Both the position numbers and the translations under genes were made by a program. 64,000 nt of DNA from Phascolomyces articulosus (taxonomy: Eukaryota; Mucoromycota; Mucoromycetes; Mucorales; Lichtheimiaceae): contig JAIXMP010000063.1 in the NCBI GenBank assembly GCA_025677815.1, positions 1-64,000 on the forward strand. The letters are read 5' to 3'. The notes under the pieces are model-generated. The model saw only the letters and a program-made list of their open reading frames with translations, was not told the origin of the DNA and did not search any database. Below, piece by piece: positions 23,550 to 35,664 of the stretch; the first letter of the stretch is position 1, and every line of letters begins with the position of its first letter.

Positions 23550-24734
23550 ACAAACAAGACCAATGTAAAAAAAAAAGGTTATCTATAGATACAACCATCT
23601 ATCATATAATATAACACCAATAATGTACAACAACAGAGAAAAGAGATAATAGTCATTTTAAAAATAAGTACCATTTATGTTTCTAGTAAACCTTTTTTTA
23701 TAATAATAGCAGAGATTCATCGCATCCCCATTTTATATATACATATACACACGATTATTTGTAGATATTATAAATATCAGTATTACGTATCATGATGGTT
23801 ACAAAATGTAGAAATAGCATTGTGATAGATTGAAAAAAGTATAATAATGACAATAGTTACGAAACTGTCGTAGCTAAGATTCCTGGTGTAACCCTTTTGC
23901 CTTTTTTTTGATACTTCTTGTACGATTATTAGTCTAAAAATAATCATCATCATTATCTCCATTTTGAATACTTCTTGCGATGCTTAGCAACCTCTGCTTG
24001 GCATCATCGTCATAATTATTATTATCAGTATTATCATCACTAGTGCCAAGACGCTTAGTTTTATTCTATTATTACCATCATCTATTACATTATATATTAT
24101 ATTCTCAGTAATTTAGAAAACATATAAATATCCCCATTATCTTCATTGAATAAACATCATCTATCCGTTAATCTTTATTTTATATCTATTTGTTATTAAT
24201 TACTATTTGTATTGTTGGCTTGGACTTCCGTCAAAATATATACACGACAAAACTGTGTAACTTTTGCCAAAATTCTGTTATCATATATCTATGTTGTCAT
24301 TAAATGAGAAAGACCAAATCTTTTTATTTATCTCTCCTCCAAATAATAATATACTGGATCATATACTAGATCCAAAAATTGATATATGCCATTATTAAAA
24401 GCAGTTGATTGATTTCACAACATTCATTCAGCTTGAATCATTCGACTCTTTGGACACTTTGCAAAGTATTATTAGTGTGTGTGTATAAATGTAAATGATT
24501 AAAATTTATCAAATAAAAGAATTGAATTATTATTAATGCTATTAAGCTATATACTACTGGAAAAATGAACAAAATAAAATAAAGTGGACTTGTATATAAA
24601 TATGAATGTAAAAGGTATAAGGTTGAAGGGTGTGTGAGTGAGAGTGTAGGGGGTTACAATGGAAAAAAATTATAATGAATTATATATATACATGTACATG
24701 ATGGCTTATTCTAAAATAAATAAATAAAATAATA
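23550..24734. other. Convergent intergenic region
   Basis: AT-rich 3' flanks of the transporter and the transcription factor. No coding signal on either strand; several trinucleotide-like ATC/TTA tracts near 23940-24080. Confidence 0.5.
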
Positions 24735-27700
24735 CTAACAAAGGAGTGATCTTATACTCATTTCTACTTTACGACTTGAATCCGTCTTCCCAGAAGCTTT
24801 ATCATTATCTGCCATACTTGATGGTGTAGATTGATATATATGACGAGAACTATACTGCGCTGCAGAGGCGGCTGCATTTAATGTACTACTAGATGTTTGT
24901 AAAAAGTATTGTGTTGTAGGATGAGTTACATTGGGACCACCACGTGGCGAACCCGTCGTCATTTTGGTGGATGGTACAGGTGCAAATCGATAAGCAGCTA
25001 AAGTGGATGCATACGGATTATTTGATTCACGTGCACTACTCAATGGTGCAGACACAAAGGTTGGTTTTGCCATAGTGGTTGTAGAAGGTGTTGTAAAAGT
25101 GGTTGTGGAGATGGATGAAGAAGAAGAAGAGCTGATTGAGTCACTATTATCTGGACTACTATTGTGAAGATGTCGATGTGTATGACTACTACTACTACTA
25201 TTATTAGTATTACTGTTGTTATTGAGGTGATGACTATTATTAATACTGCCATCGGGATTATCATTATGATGATGTTGTTGTTGATCATACAGAGTATTGG
25301 ATGTGGACGATGATGAAGAAGAAGAGGATGAAAAAGAACTTTTGCCCAATCGAGTTTGCCACGATGATGTCAAAGAAGTAGATGATCGTTGTGTAATAGG
25401 TGCTACATTGATTTTAGCAGGCTCAAATTTGGAAATAGTGTTTAGTTGAGATGAGGTTGCATAATGGGCTGGTAATCCAGATCGTGATCGCATATCCATG
25501 GATGGACCACCGCGACCAATATCAGTAATGGTTCTTGCCATTGTATGTCGAAAAGGTGGGTTGGATTTTAAATATAAACTGTTCTTCTTCAAACCCAATT
25601 TCATATTTGATTTATTGTTGTTATTATTATCAGGAGGACTATTCTTTGCATCATGTTTTGGACTTTGTTCGTCGGTATGAGTTGGTGAAGAGGAGGATGT
25701 TGTTTGACTGAAACTACTGGAAACAAAACGTGTTGTTGAAGCTGTGTTTGTCATTGTATTGGCGGTACTCTCAAATGGATTCTGTGCTGATACTTCGTAT
25801 CGATATTTTCGAAACTGAGCAATGATATACAGTTTTGAATGACTCGCAGGTTGATGTAAATCTGCACCCAATCCACCACCCATGCAAACCAACATTTCAT
25901 ATAACTCCTCTTCCCCGGATCGTTTCTTGACATGCAATGTATCCGAAAATGTACTTGATCCAGAAGCAATGGCTGTCAATTGTTCTTGTTCCATCTTGTG
26001 AAATAATTCAGAAGTAGTTCGTTCCGTTTGTGTGGGGGGTTCTTTACTTTTCGCCACATCTACAATATTGTCCAACAATAATCGATGAAGTCTTGCTAAT
26101 CGATCTGTATCCTTGGGAGATATAAAATCGTATAATGATCGATGTGCAAATTCTTGTGGATAATATCCCCACATGCCTGTGACTTCTTCAGATACACGAG
26201 CGCAACATACTTCCATGGATAAAATAACCGTAACAGCTTGTTGAATATTCTCCGTATTATTTTTATTATTATCGCTGTTGTTTTCTTTATTCATATTCAT
26301 ACTTGTGCGTCGATTATGTGTAGGGGAATCTTTGACCAAGCTAGTACGTCGTTCATCACTCCGTAACGATTGTTTTTGTTGTTGTTGCTGATGCTGTATA
26401 TCATTTTGACTTATGTTATTATTCAAATTGGTTTCAATTTCTTTTTGTTTTGCGAGAGGATGATATGAATACTGATGTGGATTGGATTGCTGAGGAGAAA
26501 GAGGAGAAGGCGTTGGAGCTAATGGTAAACTAGTCGGTCTTTGAGCAAAAGCATTACCCATTTTCATTTGAAGACTCGCAGTTTCTGGCGCATGTTGCTG
26601 TTGTTCTGGTTGAGAGAAAGCTTGTTGTTGCATAGACATGGTCATATAAGGTGGCATCATGTATTGTTGCATCATATTGCCATTATCACGAAGTAATTCA
26701 TCAAATGGTATTTGAGATATCAATTGTACAGGTTGTTGAATAAATGTACCATTGCTACAGGATGGTTGTTGTTGTTGTTGTTGTTGTTGATGAGATGTTG
26801 GAGGAGCACCATTCTCTTGAAGAAAAGGATGTGGATCAGTAACCACCTGTGATGGTTGTGATGGAGCAGCAGAAGATACTTGTTGATCTTGATCTTGAAA
26901 CGATTCAATTGGTTCATGAATAAATGATATAGTCGTTGTTTGCTGTGGCATTTCAGAAGAAGATCGGAGAGGAACTACAGGACGTGGTGGTATTTGATGA
27001 AAATGAGATTGTGATGAAGATGGTTGTTGTCGTTGTGTAGTAAAACTTGGTGTTTGAATCGTTCCATACATCACTTCATATCCACTTCCATTTCCCTTTC
27101 CATCACCAGAAGCTTGTTTATCTCGTAATCTTGGTCTACCCCTTTTTTTATGTTTGATATCTTGGCATGTGTCAGTTTTACCAAGTGCTACACATCGTTT
27201 GCATGGACGTGATACTATGTAAAAATGTTTAGATTTCTCTCTTTTTTTTTTTTGGAACGGGTCCATCATTCTATAATCATGGTAACATAAACTCTCCTCC
27301 CCACACATAAATTCCTAAGATAATTACCATCACAAGCTAAATGTGCTTTTTTACAATTGATACCTATATAATAAATAATGTTCATTAAATCAATAATGAA
27401 GAAGAAAAAAGAAAACAATGTATCATTCATCTATTTTTATAAATGTATGCAAGTTTAAAAAAAAAATAACAACTTACATGCACTAGGGACGTGTGACTTA
27501 TAACCTCGCTTTGCAGGAACCATCAAAGGTGGAGCTGATATTGTAGTTGTTGTTGAAGTATCTTCTTTTCGAGGTGATTCTTTAGGTGTCAAAGTAGGTG
27601 TCACTTTGGGAGGTGGGATCACGTCAAGTGACATTTGAAATGAAGGTGAAAAAGTTAAAGGTGAAGAAGGGGTTGCAGGAAACATGGAGGCAGCCATGTC

Positions 27701-27895
27701 AATATCCATAGCATTCGAATGAGATTCTGCAAATAATGTTGACAGGGGGGAAGGTGTAGGTGCAGGTGCTAATGAGGCTAAAAAGTTATTTGCCTGTTGC
27801 TGTGTTGTTGTTGCTGTTGTTACTGTCGTTGTTGAAGACATGGAAACTGAAGGAGACGAAACGTGCGATCCTTCAATGACCTGCTCCATTGTCAA
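24735..27895 (-). CDS. Zn2Cys6 transcription factor with PAS-like domain
   Basis: Nuclear DNA-binding regulator of roughly 970 residues in three exons. Exon 1 (27895 to about 27477) is Ser/Thr/Pro-rich. A short middle exon (about 27364-27330) and the start of exon 3 (near 27214) build the binuclear zinc cluster CINCKKAHLACDVSRPCKRC, then a final Cys eight residues on (spacing 2-6-5-2-8). It is followed by an AT-hook-like KKRGRPRLRDK. Poly-Gln and Pro/Gln regions follow. A PAS-like segment lies near 26250-25800: GMWGYYPQEFAHRSLYDFIS, DTDRLARLHRLL and a terminal strand IIAQFRKYRYEVS. Long Ser/Asn/His homopolymers fill the C-terminus. The zinc cluster resembles ERT1/GSM1-type regulators of carbon metabolism, but orthology is unproven. 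The in-frame ATG at 27308 is intronic, not the start. Confidence 0.88.
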
Positions 27896-28560
27896 ATGTT
27901 ATTGTTGTTATTTGTAATATATATTTTACAAAAGGGAAAAAGAAGAAAAAAAGTTACGGAGACAGAAAAAATAAAGAAAAAAAAAGGTGAGAAAGTGGGG
28001 ACTCCACACAAACACACACTCAAATAAGATGATAATTGATATATGAAGTACAATATCAATTAAACTTTATTACGGTAATAGTTTCAATTAGAAGAATTTG
28101 AATACGATTTGTACATGATTTACCATTTTGTAAATAACACATCTGTTGTTACTTTTAACTTGCGGGGTATCTTTAATGTTAGTTTATTAGACAGACCCCA
28201 AGTAAATCCTTTCCCTCCCCCCGAAATGGAACAAACCTCGGGAACTCTTCGTAAAAAAAAATACCCGAAGGATTTTCTAGTGTAACCAGCCTATTTTGTG
28301 ACCTAATATTTCTCCGATTGGTTGATGCTGGAGACAAAAAAAAAATATGATAGCGTGAGTTTCATAACACAAAAAATAATCTGTGGGTGTCATTGATATG
28401 TGTGAGTGTGAGTGTGTGTGTGTGTGTATTACTTATAAACCTCATAATAAACGTGTGTGTGAATGCGCTTCACAGTCATAGTATAACGGAAATATTTTCA
28501 ATTCGGTCAATTTTCTTTTTGGTATATATTACCAGCACCCATCAATCTTATAAGCGTAGA
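27896..28560. other. Promoter region of the Zn2Cys6 gene
   Basis: Contains CT/GA-rich tracts and, near 28218-28243, a CCG and a CGG triplet facing each other about 15 bp apart (CCCCGAAATGG...CCTCGGG). CGG half-sites are what zinc-cluster proteins bind, so self-regulation is conceivable but unproven. A (TG)n run lies at 28407-28428. Confidence 0.35.
28398..28428. repeat. GTGTGAGTG / (GT)n microsatellite
   Basis: Imperfect GTGTGAGTGTGA units followed by about nine uninterrupted GT units. Confidence 0.85.
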
Positions 28561-28614
28561 TTCTTGCGGGTGGGAAAACTGAAAACTATTTACACAATAA
28601 AAATCTATTTTAGA

Positions 28615-28750
28615 TCATGTTTGCAACGTTCCATGGGAAAAGGTTTAAAAATTAAAGAGACAATCCTTTTGGTTGGTAACAAAGATTTAGCAATGATTGG
28701 AGCGCCGATTTTCCATTTCCAGGTTATCCACCTGAGCGGCTATTTAAAAT
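28615..28750 (+). other. Possible fragment resembling ribosomal protein bL21
   Basis: An open plus-strand stretch reads KGLKIKETILLVGNKDLAMI and then GAPIF. The pattern (I)LLVG..D...IG.P is that of mitochondrial/bacterial L21, but only about 20 residues match and nothing on either side continues it. It may be a gene fragment or chance. Confidence 0.2.
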
Positions 28751-29152
28751 AATATTCAGTTAGCCAACCAATTAAAAGATTGGATGTTGTTGCCAGTGTA
28801 TCTCTTTTTGCTTACCGGGAATCCTCAACCCGTTTTTATTATGGGGAGATGTTTCTTAAACAAAAGCAGTGTCTGGATGCAAATCAGAGTACCTTCACAA
28901 GTGACAGGGACCATTCTTATATATATCAACTTCCCACATACTACACTTGGTCTCTGAAATTTTATATCAGCCAATTTAAAAAAATGGATTTCCTCCCCAC
29001 AATTTTATATTCTTAAACGTGAAATACTGTACTACCATAGCATCAAGCGCTGTGTCTAATAGAAGACATTAAATAAAACAAACAATTTCATCGTAAACAC
29101 ATATCATCCTTGACCATACTACTGCTAAATATATTTCTATTATCATATTACA

Positions 29153-31690
29153 ATGTCTTCATTTATCGACAACGCCATCCGATTTCTTCAGGAGCATACT
29201 GCTACTCAGCAGACATCATCATATGTAGATGATTGCCATGTACCAATTTCGAAAAATGGATTGAAGAACAAGAAAAACAATATGCTTGTATATTCATTAG
29301 CAAGACCAGTGGCATCAATAGTTCTGAAAATGTCGTAATGAAGAGTTCCTCGGGATATTTGGTATACATAGTGCCCCTTGTCGACCTGAGACACCTGTGG
29401 AAGAACCTAGAATGATAAAAAGGGGTAGTCCAAAGACCATTTCATTTGTTCAGATAGGGTATATAATTACTATGATCCAATTTTATTATATGGTTATATA
29501 TTCAAACTAATTTGCTACAATAATATATTAAAAACTATATAGCATCTTTTTTGCCATCGTTGAGGTTCATCTTCTGCTACATCACCAAGAAACAGAAATG
29601 GGTGTCTTCCTTGTGGGTGTCAGTCAAAGTCAAGATTCATTCTGATAGCAAAGCTCCTGATGTTGTCACCATTGAGTATCATCGAGGGCATCAAGGGCAC
29701 CAACCAAACAGCATTGAATACCTATGTTCTGCCCCTGTTTCAAGAGAAACAAAAGCAATGATTGAACAGTTAGTAAAAAAGGATTTGACGCGGTCTAACA
29801 TTAAGAGTATGATTCGTCTTGATAAAACACGTCTAGGTCAAATTCTCTCTGGGGATTTTAATAATGTCCCTCATTCATTGCGTGATGTTTACCAAGAGGT
29901 GTCTTATCCAATGACCAAAGTCTTCAAGAAACGAGCATTTCTTTCCCCTGTATTTGACACAAGTCTTTACCGCTGGGGTGCCAAGATCGAACAAGAAAAT
30001 GGCTATTAGACTTCCAAAACTTGTCAACTTACCAAGAAGGCATGTTTTTCTTTGCATTCATGTCTGATTGGCAATTGGCGGTAAGGTTAAATGATATTTT
30101 AACCGAACTAATATAGATGCAAATGTAATCGTGATCTCGATTTGATATTTTTGGTATAAGAATTGAATATCAACGGTGGTACTGTGTGTCTTGATTCAAC
30201 TCATGGTACATATGTGGATGGTATACAGTCGCGTTGTTATTTGTATACTCTTGTTGCTCGTTGCCAGTAAACATGTAAGGGAGCACCACTTTGCTGGATG
30301 TTGACAAATTCTGATTCACAATATCCGGTTCACTTTTGGCTTAAATGGCTCAAGGAAGAGATTCATTTCCAACCACGTTGTATCATGATTGATAATTCCG
30401 ATACGAAAATGGCTGGTATTCGAGCAGCATATGGTAATGATATTCAGGTACTGATTTGCCATTGGCATATTAAACGTGCCTGGCATAAAAATGTGGCAAA
30501 AAAAGTGTATGTTCATCCAGGCGTCTCAGTACAAGCAATGCATATGAAGGAGATACAGGATGAAGCTTTCAACAGGTTAGATGACATGCTACGAGCATCG
30601 ACACCTGGGGATTTTGATTTGTTGTATGATGAATTGCAATTATTTTGTATGGAAAATGAAGGAACATGGAGTATGAGTGATTTGCAGTCATACTTCGATT
30701 AAGAATACTTGCCAAAGAAAGAAAAATGGAATAATGTTTGACGCCAAGTAAATGATATTTTTTTTCATAAATAATCTTTGTAAATTTATGTTTTCTTTTC
30801 TTCCAATTCCTGTTAGTTCCACGGTCATATGAATACGAATAACTACGTCGAATCATGGTATCATACATTGAAGGAAGCATACCTTGGAAAGCTGAAGCGG
30901 CAAAGAGCTGATGTTTTAGTACACATCCTGTGGGATAATGTGTTGCCTGATTTTATGGCCACATATGTACAAGCAAAGCTTCAGTTCTGAGCTGTTGTCA
31001 ATAATTAAGGTGAATTGTCCCGCCGTGATGCTACCGATCGAATTCCAGGTATGTTTTACTATAGTGGATAAACCATATAGAATTCATACATATATATATA
31101 TATATAACAATTTTAATAAAGAAAGAACAAACTTTACCTCCCAAACTATTTGCCTCATACTTTGAAAATTATTTAGATGTTGTTACTTTTGAGTATATTG
31201 TTAGGGAGGATAACAATCATGTATTAGTTAATCGTTTTCAAACCCTGAAAACACTTCATACAAAGAAGTACTCGAAGAAAATACTGTGACCTCCTGCACT
31301 TGTCCTGATTTTGTCCAAAGAGGTATTACTTGCAAGCATATGTATCTTCTTCATAGAATGGAAAATCTTACTTTACCTATAGCACAGTTATCTGCTATTG
31401 TCCCCTCTGTCTCTCCTCCTGAAAATTCAGAACAATCATCTCAACAGCAACAACATTATCAAGAAGAGCTCTTTGAAGAATCTTTACAATGGTATATATA
31501 TTCATATACCTTTAGTAATGATTTATGTATCAATAGACAATTTACTAACTATTTTAAAGATTTTATAGAGCCTTTGAAAATTATCTGAGCAGGCACTCAG
31601 AGTTAATTCCAAAAATTATTTACCAGTTGCTGCTCGTTATATCAATCAAGTCTCCCAGTCTCTTGAAGGCTCACGGTCAACCTTGAAGAC
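29153..31690 (+). pseudogene. Decayed Mutator-like transposase of a second lineage
   Basis: MULE transposase broken by frameshifts and stops. The start MSSFIDNAIRFLQEHTATQQ at 29153 shifts frame near 29233. An open exon (29551-30009) carries the pre-catalytic region (RSNIKSMIRLDKTRLGQILS), ending in an artificial stop after QENGY; the next frame continues WLLDFQNLSTYQEGMFFFAF. The core has Asp in TVCLDSTHGT (near 30194), a stop near 30268, Asp in CIMIDNSDTKMAG (near 30390), VLICHWHIKRAWH, a stop after YFD (30702), and the catalytic Glu in NTNNYVESWYHTLK (near 30850). The SWIM finger is CTCPDFVQRGITCKHMYLL (31295-31350). A tail reads YLPVAARYINQVSQSLEGSR. It differs in sequence from the 13.9-kb transposase. 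No terminal repeats were found. Confidence 0.8.
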
Positions 31691-32239
31691 TTGGAATCAC
31701 TTATCACCTACACAAGGTACACATCAAAACCGATTTTAATTTTTTACCACCTTTCATCTTTCACGACTTCGACTTTATATAATATAACTATACATTTTTA
31801 TTTATTATTTCAAACAATTTTTTTCTCCAGTTGGGGACTTAGGCTTATTTTTTATATTCAATGTGTGCCGACTTAGCCTTTTTTTTTTACGGAAAATTCA
31901 AGTCTTGCCACCATCGCCACCATTAGATGTAAATGGATATCAATAGGATATGTTTAGATACTATGTCATACTTATTACAAAAGAAAAAATTGATAAAACT
32001 CTTGAACAACATTTGCAGTATGTTATTTTTTTTCTGTTTTATGATTATGATTATGATTTTATAATTATTATTATGTTTATCATGACCAGTCGACTAACTG
32101 ACTTCTCATGTAGACTCAGCATTTCTGGTATCATCAATGCAATCACAACTGAACAGGAAATATGCCTGACAAGTTTTTTTTGGGATCAACAGTGTTCAAA
32201 AATTTGGAAAGTATGGTGAAGAACTATGATTATCACTAA

Positions 32240-32975
32240 AAATGCTTCTATGATGAACAAGGAGATAAGATTATTAAACTTTTACTCAAGGTAATTAACA
32301 TTGATAATAAAAAGAAGGCACAGCACAGTTTAAATTCTAGTCATATTAGATAGCTAAAATAAATATATTATGCTTTTTCAGGAATATAACAAGTGTGGAA
32401 TTATTGGTGCACGAATCATGATAATGGAGAAAAAACTGGAATGATTGAAAAGGGATGGATATGTTGTGACTTCCATAGGATTTAAAATTTATGATTTCAT
32501 GTCATATATGTAAGTAATTTTGAAATTTGGATTACTTTAATTACTATCGACTTAGTTATATGTATCATTGTATTATAGCTTTGGTATGATTCAATTTGAT
32601 TTCAACAACAAGCACAAGTATGGAATGTCGGAAAATGAGCCATTTGCTCGATGGCAATTCATCTTTCGTGTTTTGTTTTGTGGTTCTTTGGTACATATTC
32701 GAACGTAAGTAAAAGAAAATAATAACTTGTCAACTGGAACTGGAACTGAAACTAATTCAACTTTCAGAGGTGAAATGGTTTCAGAGTCAACAAGAGAAGA
32801 AATGAAAGCTGATCACGCTAGTGCTACTGGCCGTAAAATTGACATGTTGCTCACAACATATAACAACAATGGCGAAGAAAATCGGGTGGAACTGTCTTCC
32901 ATCGAACACAAAAAATCCAAGAACGTCATTACAAACATTTGTATAATGTCACAGTTGAAAAAAGCGTTTTAACAT
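32240..32975 (+). pseudogene. Relic of a third repetitive Mucoromycota gene family
   Basis: Exon-like pieces with splice-like borders read CGIIGARIMIMEKK, then GMIQFDFNKHKYGMSENEPF with ARWQFIFRVLF, then GEMVSESTREEMKADHASAT and GRKIDMLLTTYNNNG followed by VELSSIEHKKS. The order (ARW.F..RVL, GE.VSESTRE, GRK(I/V)D(M/L)L, ELS..E.KK) fits my memory of a multicopy mucoralean hypothetical protein. The GRKxD and E-K spacing recalls PD-(D/E)xK-like nucleases, which is only a suggestion. Stops inside and at the end (after LKKAF) show it is dead. It sits directly after the decayed MULE and may have been part of it. Confidence 0.5.
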
Positions 32976-34536
32976 TGATACAAGCTCCTCCAGTACGACC
33001 ACTCCTTTGGCAATGGACGTTATTGATAAGACAAATAATAATAATGATATAGATTGTACCGAGTTACTCATACAAATAACTATGACCTTTTTTTAAGGTC
33101 TTCGCGATTATATCTACCATGTCTTAACTGATGAAGATGCTTTTGTGGCAAGCAAAGTTAGTAAGAAATATATTGTATTGCCCATGACATTAGTATAATT
33201 TAAAGAATTTATTGAAATGGTATTCGGTAAGGATATTTTGATATTCTGGGGTATTTGATCTGAGGAGAGGTAATAATACAAATTATAATACTAATTATAC
33301 GTTATGATAAAAGTTATACATTATTTCGGCTGCCAAGGAAATTCTCGCATCTGTTGATCATTAACCCAAAAGTAAATTTGAAGCAACCATGAACAATAAC
33401 GATCATTTGGCGGCTGTGGTCCAAAAATCTATTTTCCTGATAACAAGAAAAGCAAGTCATAAACCCTTGATCCAACACCACCATCAGAACAAAGGGAATA
33501 TAAATATCAACAATAACTATCCAACTAATCATCATTCACATTTTCAGCTAATGCTACATATCTTTATTCATACATAACTTCACATCAACAAAGTACCGCA
33601 AGGAAGCGATCATATGCCTATAGGCGCAGGTCAAGTCAGTCTTCCACATTAATAAATATAAATTTTAATCTAATCATCATTCACAACCACCACCATCATC
33701 ATAACAAAGGAAAAATATAAATATCAGGAATTATCATCTTACTAACCATCATACATCATTATAATAAATAAAAAAACGTGCAAATATCAACAATAACCAA
33801 CCAAGTAGCCATAAATTCTTAATCATTTAACACACAAACATAGTAACGGAGAAAAAACTCAACAGTAATCAATTTAATAACATCCACCACACAGCAACAA
33901 AAGGAAAAATCGGTATAACAGTAGCTAATAATAACAATCGTAACGACACTTATAGCAATACCGAATGTCAATAATCAAACACATTGACCTTGTGCATACA
34001 TTCTAACCATAGCTAGATAATTTGAAATTTGCATATTTTTCTTTCATTTGCTACTATTATATACCTGTATATTCTCCCACGATTTGTTATTGTATCATTG
34101 TATATTGTGATTAGATAGTATTCGAATTTTTTCTTCAATAACGGTAAAAGATAAAATATAGAAAAAAAATTTATCAATCAATCTGATCTCTTCTGCCATT
34201 TCAGGAATAGTAACACTGCATACTGTATACTTCTTTTTTGCAAGGATCAAAGTCAGTTTTTTATTATGATTATTATTATTAAGTAAAAAAGTCTTTTGAT
34301 TCAAAAAAAAATAAAAATGAATGAATGAATGAATGAATGTATTAATTTTTATATAAAAATGTAAATTAAAGAAAGGAATGGAAAGAGTTTAAGTATTATG
34401 ATAATTATTTTTGCAATGTAGGGTTTGATGAATGGAAGGGGTATATATATAAGGGCATAGCAATGATGATAATGATAATGATAATGATATAATAACATAG
34501 AGAAAAGGGGAAATCATTCAGATTGTATAATTTATT
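32976..34536. other. Intergenic, low-complexity region
   Basis: No supported gene. Rich in CAT/CAA/ATC trinucleotide-like words (for example 33470-33560 and 33680-33760), which create His/Asn-rich open frames by chance. Confidence 0.45.
34317..34339. repeat. (ATGA)n microsatellite
   Basis: About six tandem ATGA/GAAT units. Confidence 0.9.
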
Positions 34537-35664
34537 TCAACAGAGATGAAATTGTTTTTTATACAAGAGAAATGTAGGTGAAGTTTCTCCATCAACAAGT
34601 GCATGCTTATTCTTGGTAGTTTGAAGAATATCTGGTGCTGACATACTACGTTCACGATCTAAAAGTTCTTCTTCATCTTCATATAGTGAAACGGAGGAAA
34701 AGGATGACCTTGGGATAAAAATTTTGTTTTCATCATCTTCTTGATAAGTGTCAACGGCTGCTGTTATTGAAGAGGATGAAGAGGATAATGATATACCGGA
34801 ACTTGATGTAGTGGGTGAAGTAGAAAATGAAGATAAAGCATTCACATAATAATCGGTATCATCTTTGCTGGTGCTGACGTAATCAAATGGTGAAGAAGCA
34901 ATCATTAATGGGTCCAAATAAATACCTCGACGACGTGAAAGAGAACGAGGTGGTTGTCTTTTGTTGATATTTTTTTGAATACGAGGTCGAACAACAGTCT
35001 CTGGTGTAATAGCATGATAATAATCCTCATCAATAATACTGGCCTTCATGTTGTTGTTGTTATCGTCATCAAATAGAGTAGTATTGTCATCATCGTCAAG
35101 ATGGATAAAAGAAGAAGGAGGTTGACTAAACCAAGAATTGGTGGGACGTTTCCTTCTATCCATGGATAAAGGTTCATGTAAACAGGGAATGAATGTTGTT
35201 GATCGGGCAAGTCGTTTTTGTAATGCATGAGTCCACATCTCAAGATCTACTTGCGATGAACATGCCAGGGTCCATGGTTTGCTTCTAGCTGTTAAGCGTG
35301 GTTCTAACCTTATACAGAAAGAATGATTTGGTAAAGCCAATTGGATGATATCACTGACACTACTTAAATTGAGTACATGCGATGCAGAATCTGAGTGCTA
35401 CATCATAAAACCATATATTAGTTATGATGTGTGTTATTTATATAACTCTATTATTAAATATTGTTATTATCATACCTCATCTTTATAGAAACGAAGTTCT
35501 GAATCCAATAAAACAAAATAACGATATTGCCAACGAGTCCTGCCCAATGGTAATGAAATTAATTTAGCAAGCCAGCCTGCCAAAGGTGCGTTTGTTACTG
35601 TCATTGTATTGTTGTTGATATTGTTATTGAAGTTATAGGTATTAGAATTATAATTGTTCATCAT
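34537..35664 (-). CDS. PH-domain protein
   Basis: About 349 residues in two exons (35664-35476 and 35397-34537; the junction GAG/CAC keeps frame). An Asn-rich N-terminus of about 27 residues is followed by a pleckstrin-homology domain (about 28-130): GWLAKLISLPLGRTRWQYRY, FVLLDSELRFYKDE, then strands with LNLSSVSDIIQLA and the closing helix with the invariant Trp in QVDLEMWTHALQKRL. Basic residues in the first loop suggest membrane phosphoinositide binding, an inference. The remainder is disordered: Ser runs, Asp/Asn runs, a basic patch RQPPRSLSRRRG, and RERSMSAPDI, which looks like a phosphorylatable site. No catalytic domain is present. It is probably a membrane-recruited adaptor. Confidence 0.85.

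Noticed and set aside
27214..27308. ATG at 27308 as start of the transcription factor
   Set aside because: The segment 27308-27215 is the intron between zinc-cluster exons; using it would lose the first Cys residues, which lie in a short exon and join in frame.
24735..27308. Poly-Gln, poly-Ser and poly-Asn runs as inserted repeats
   Set aside because: They are codon-level low-complexity within the transcription factor and common in fungal regulators.
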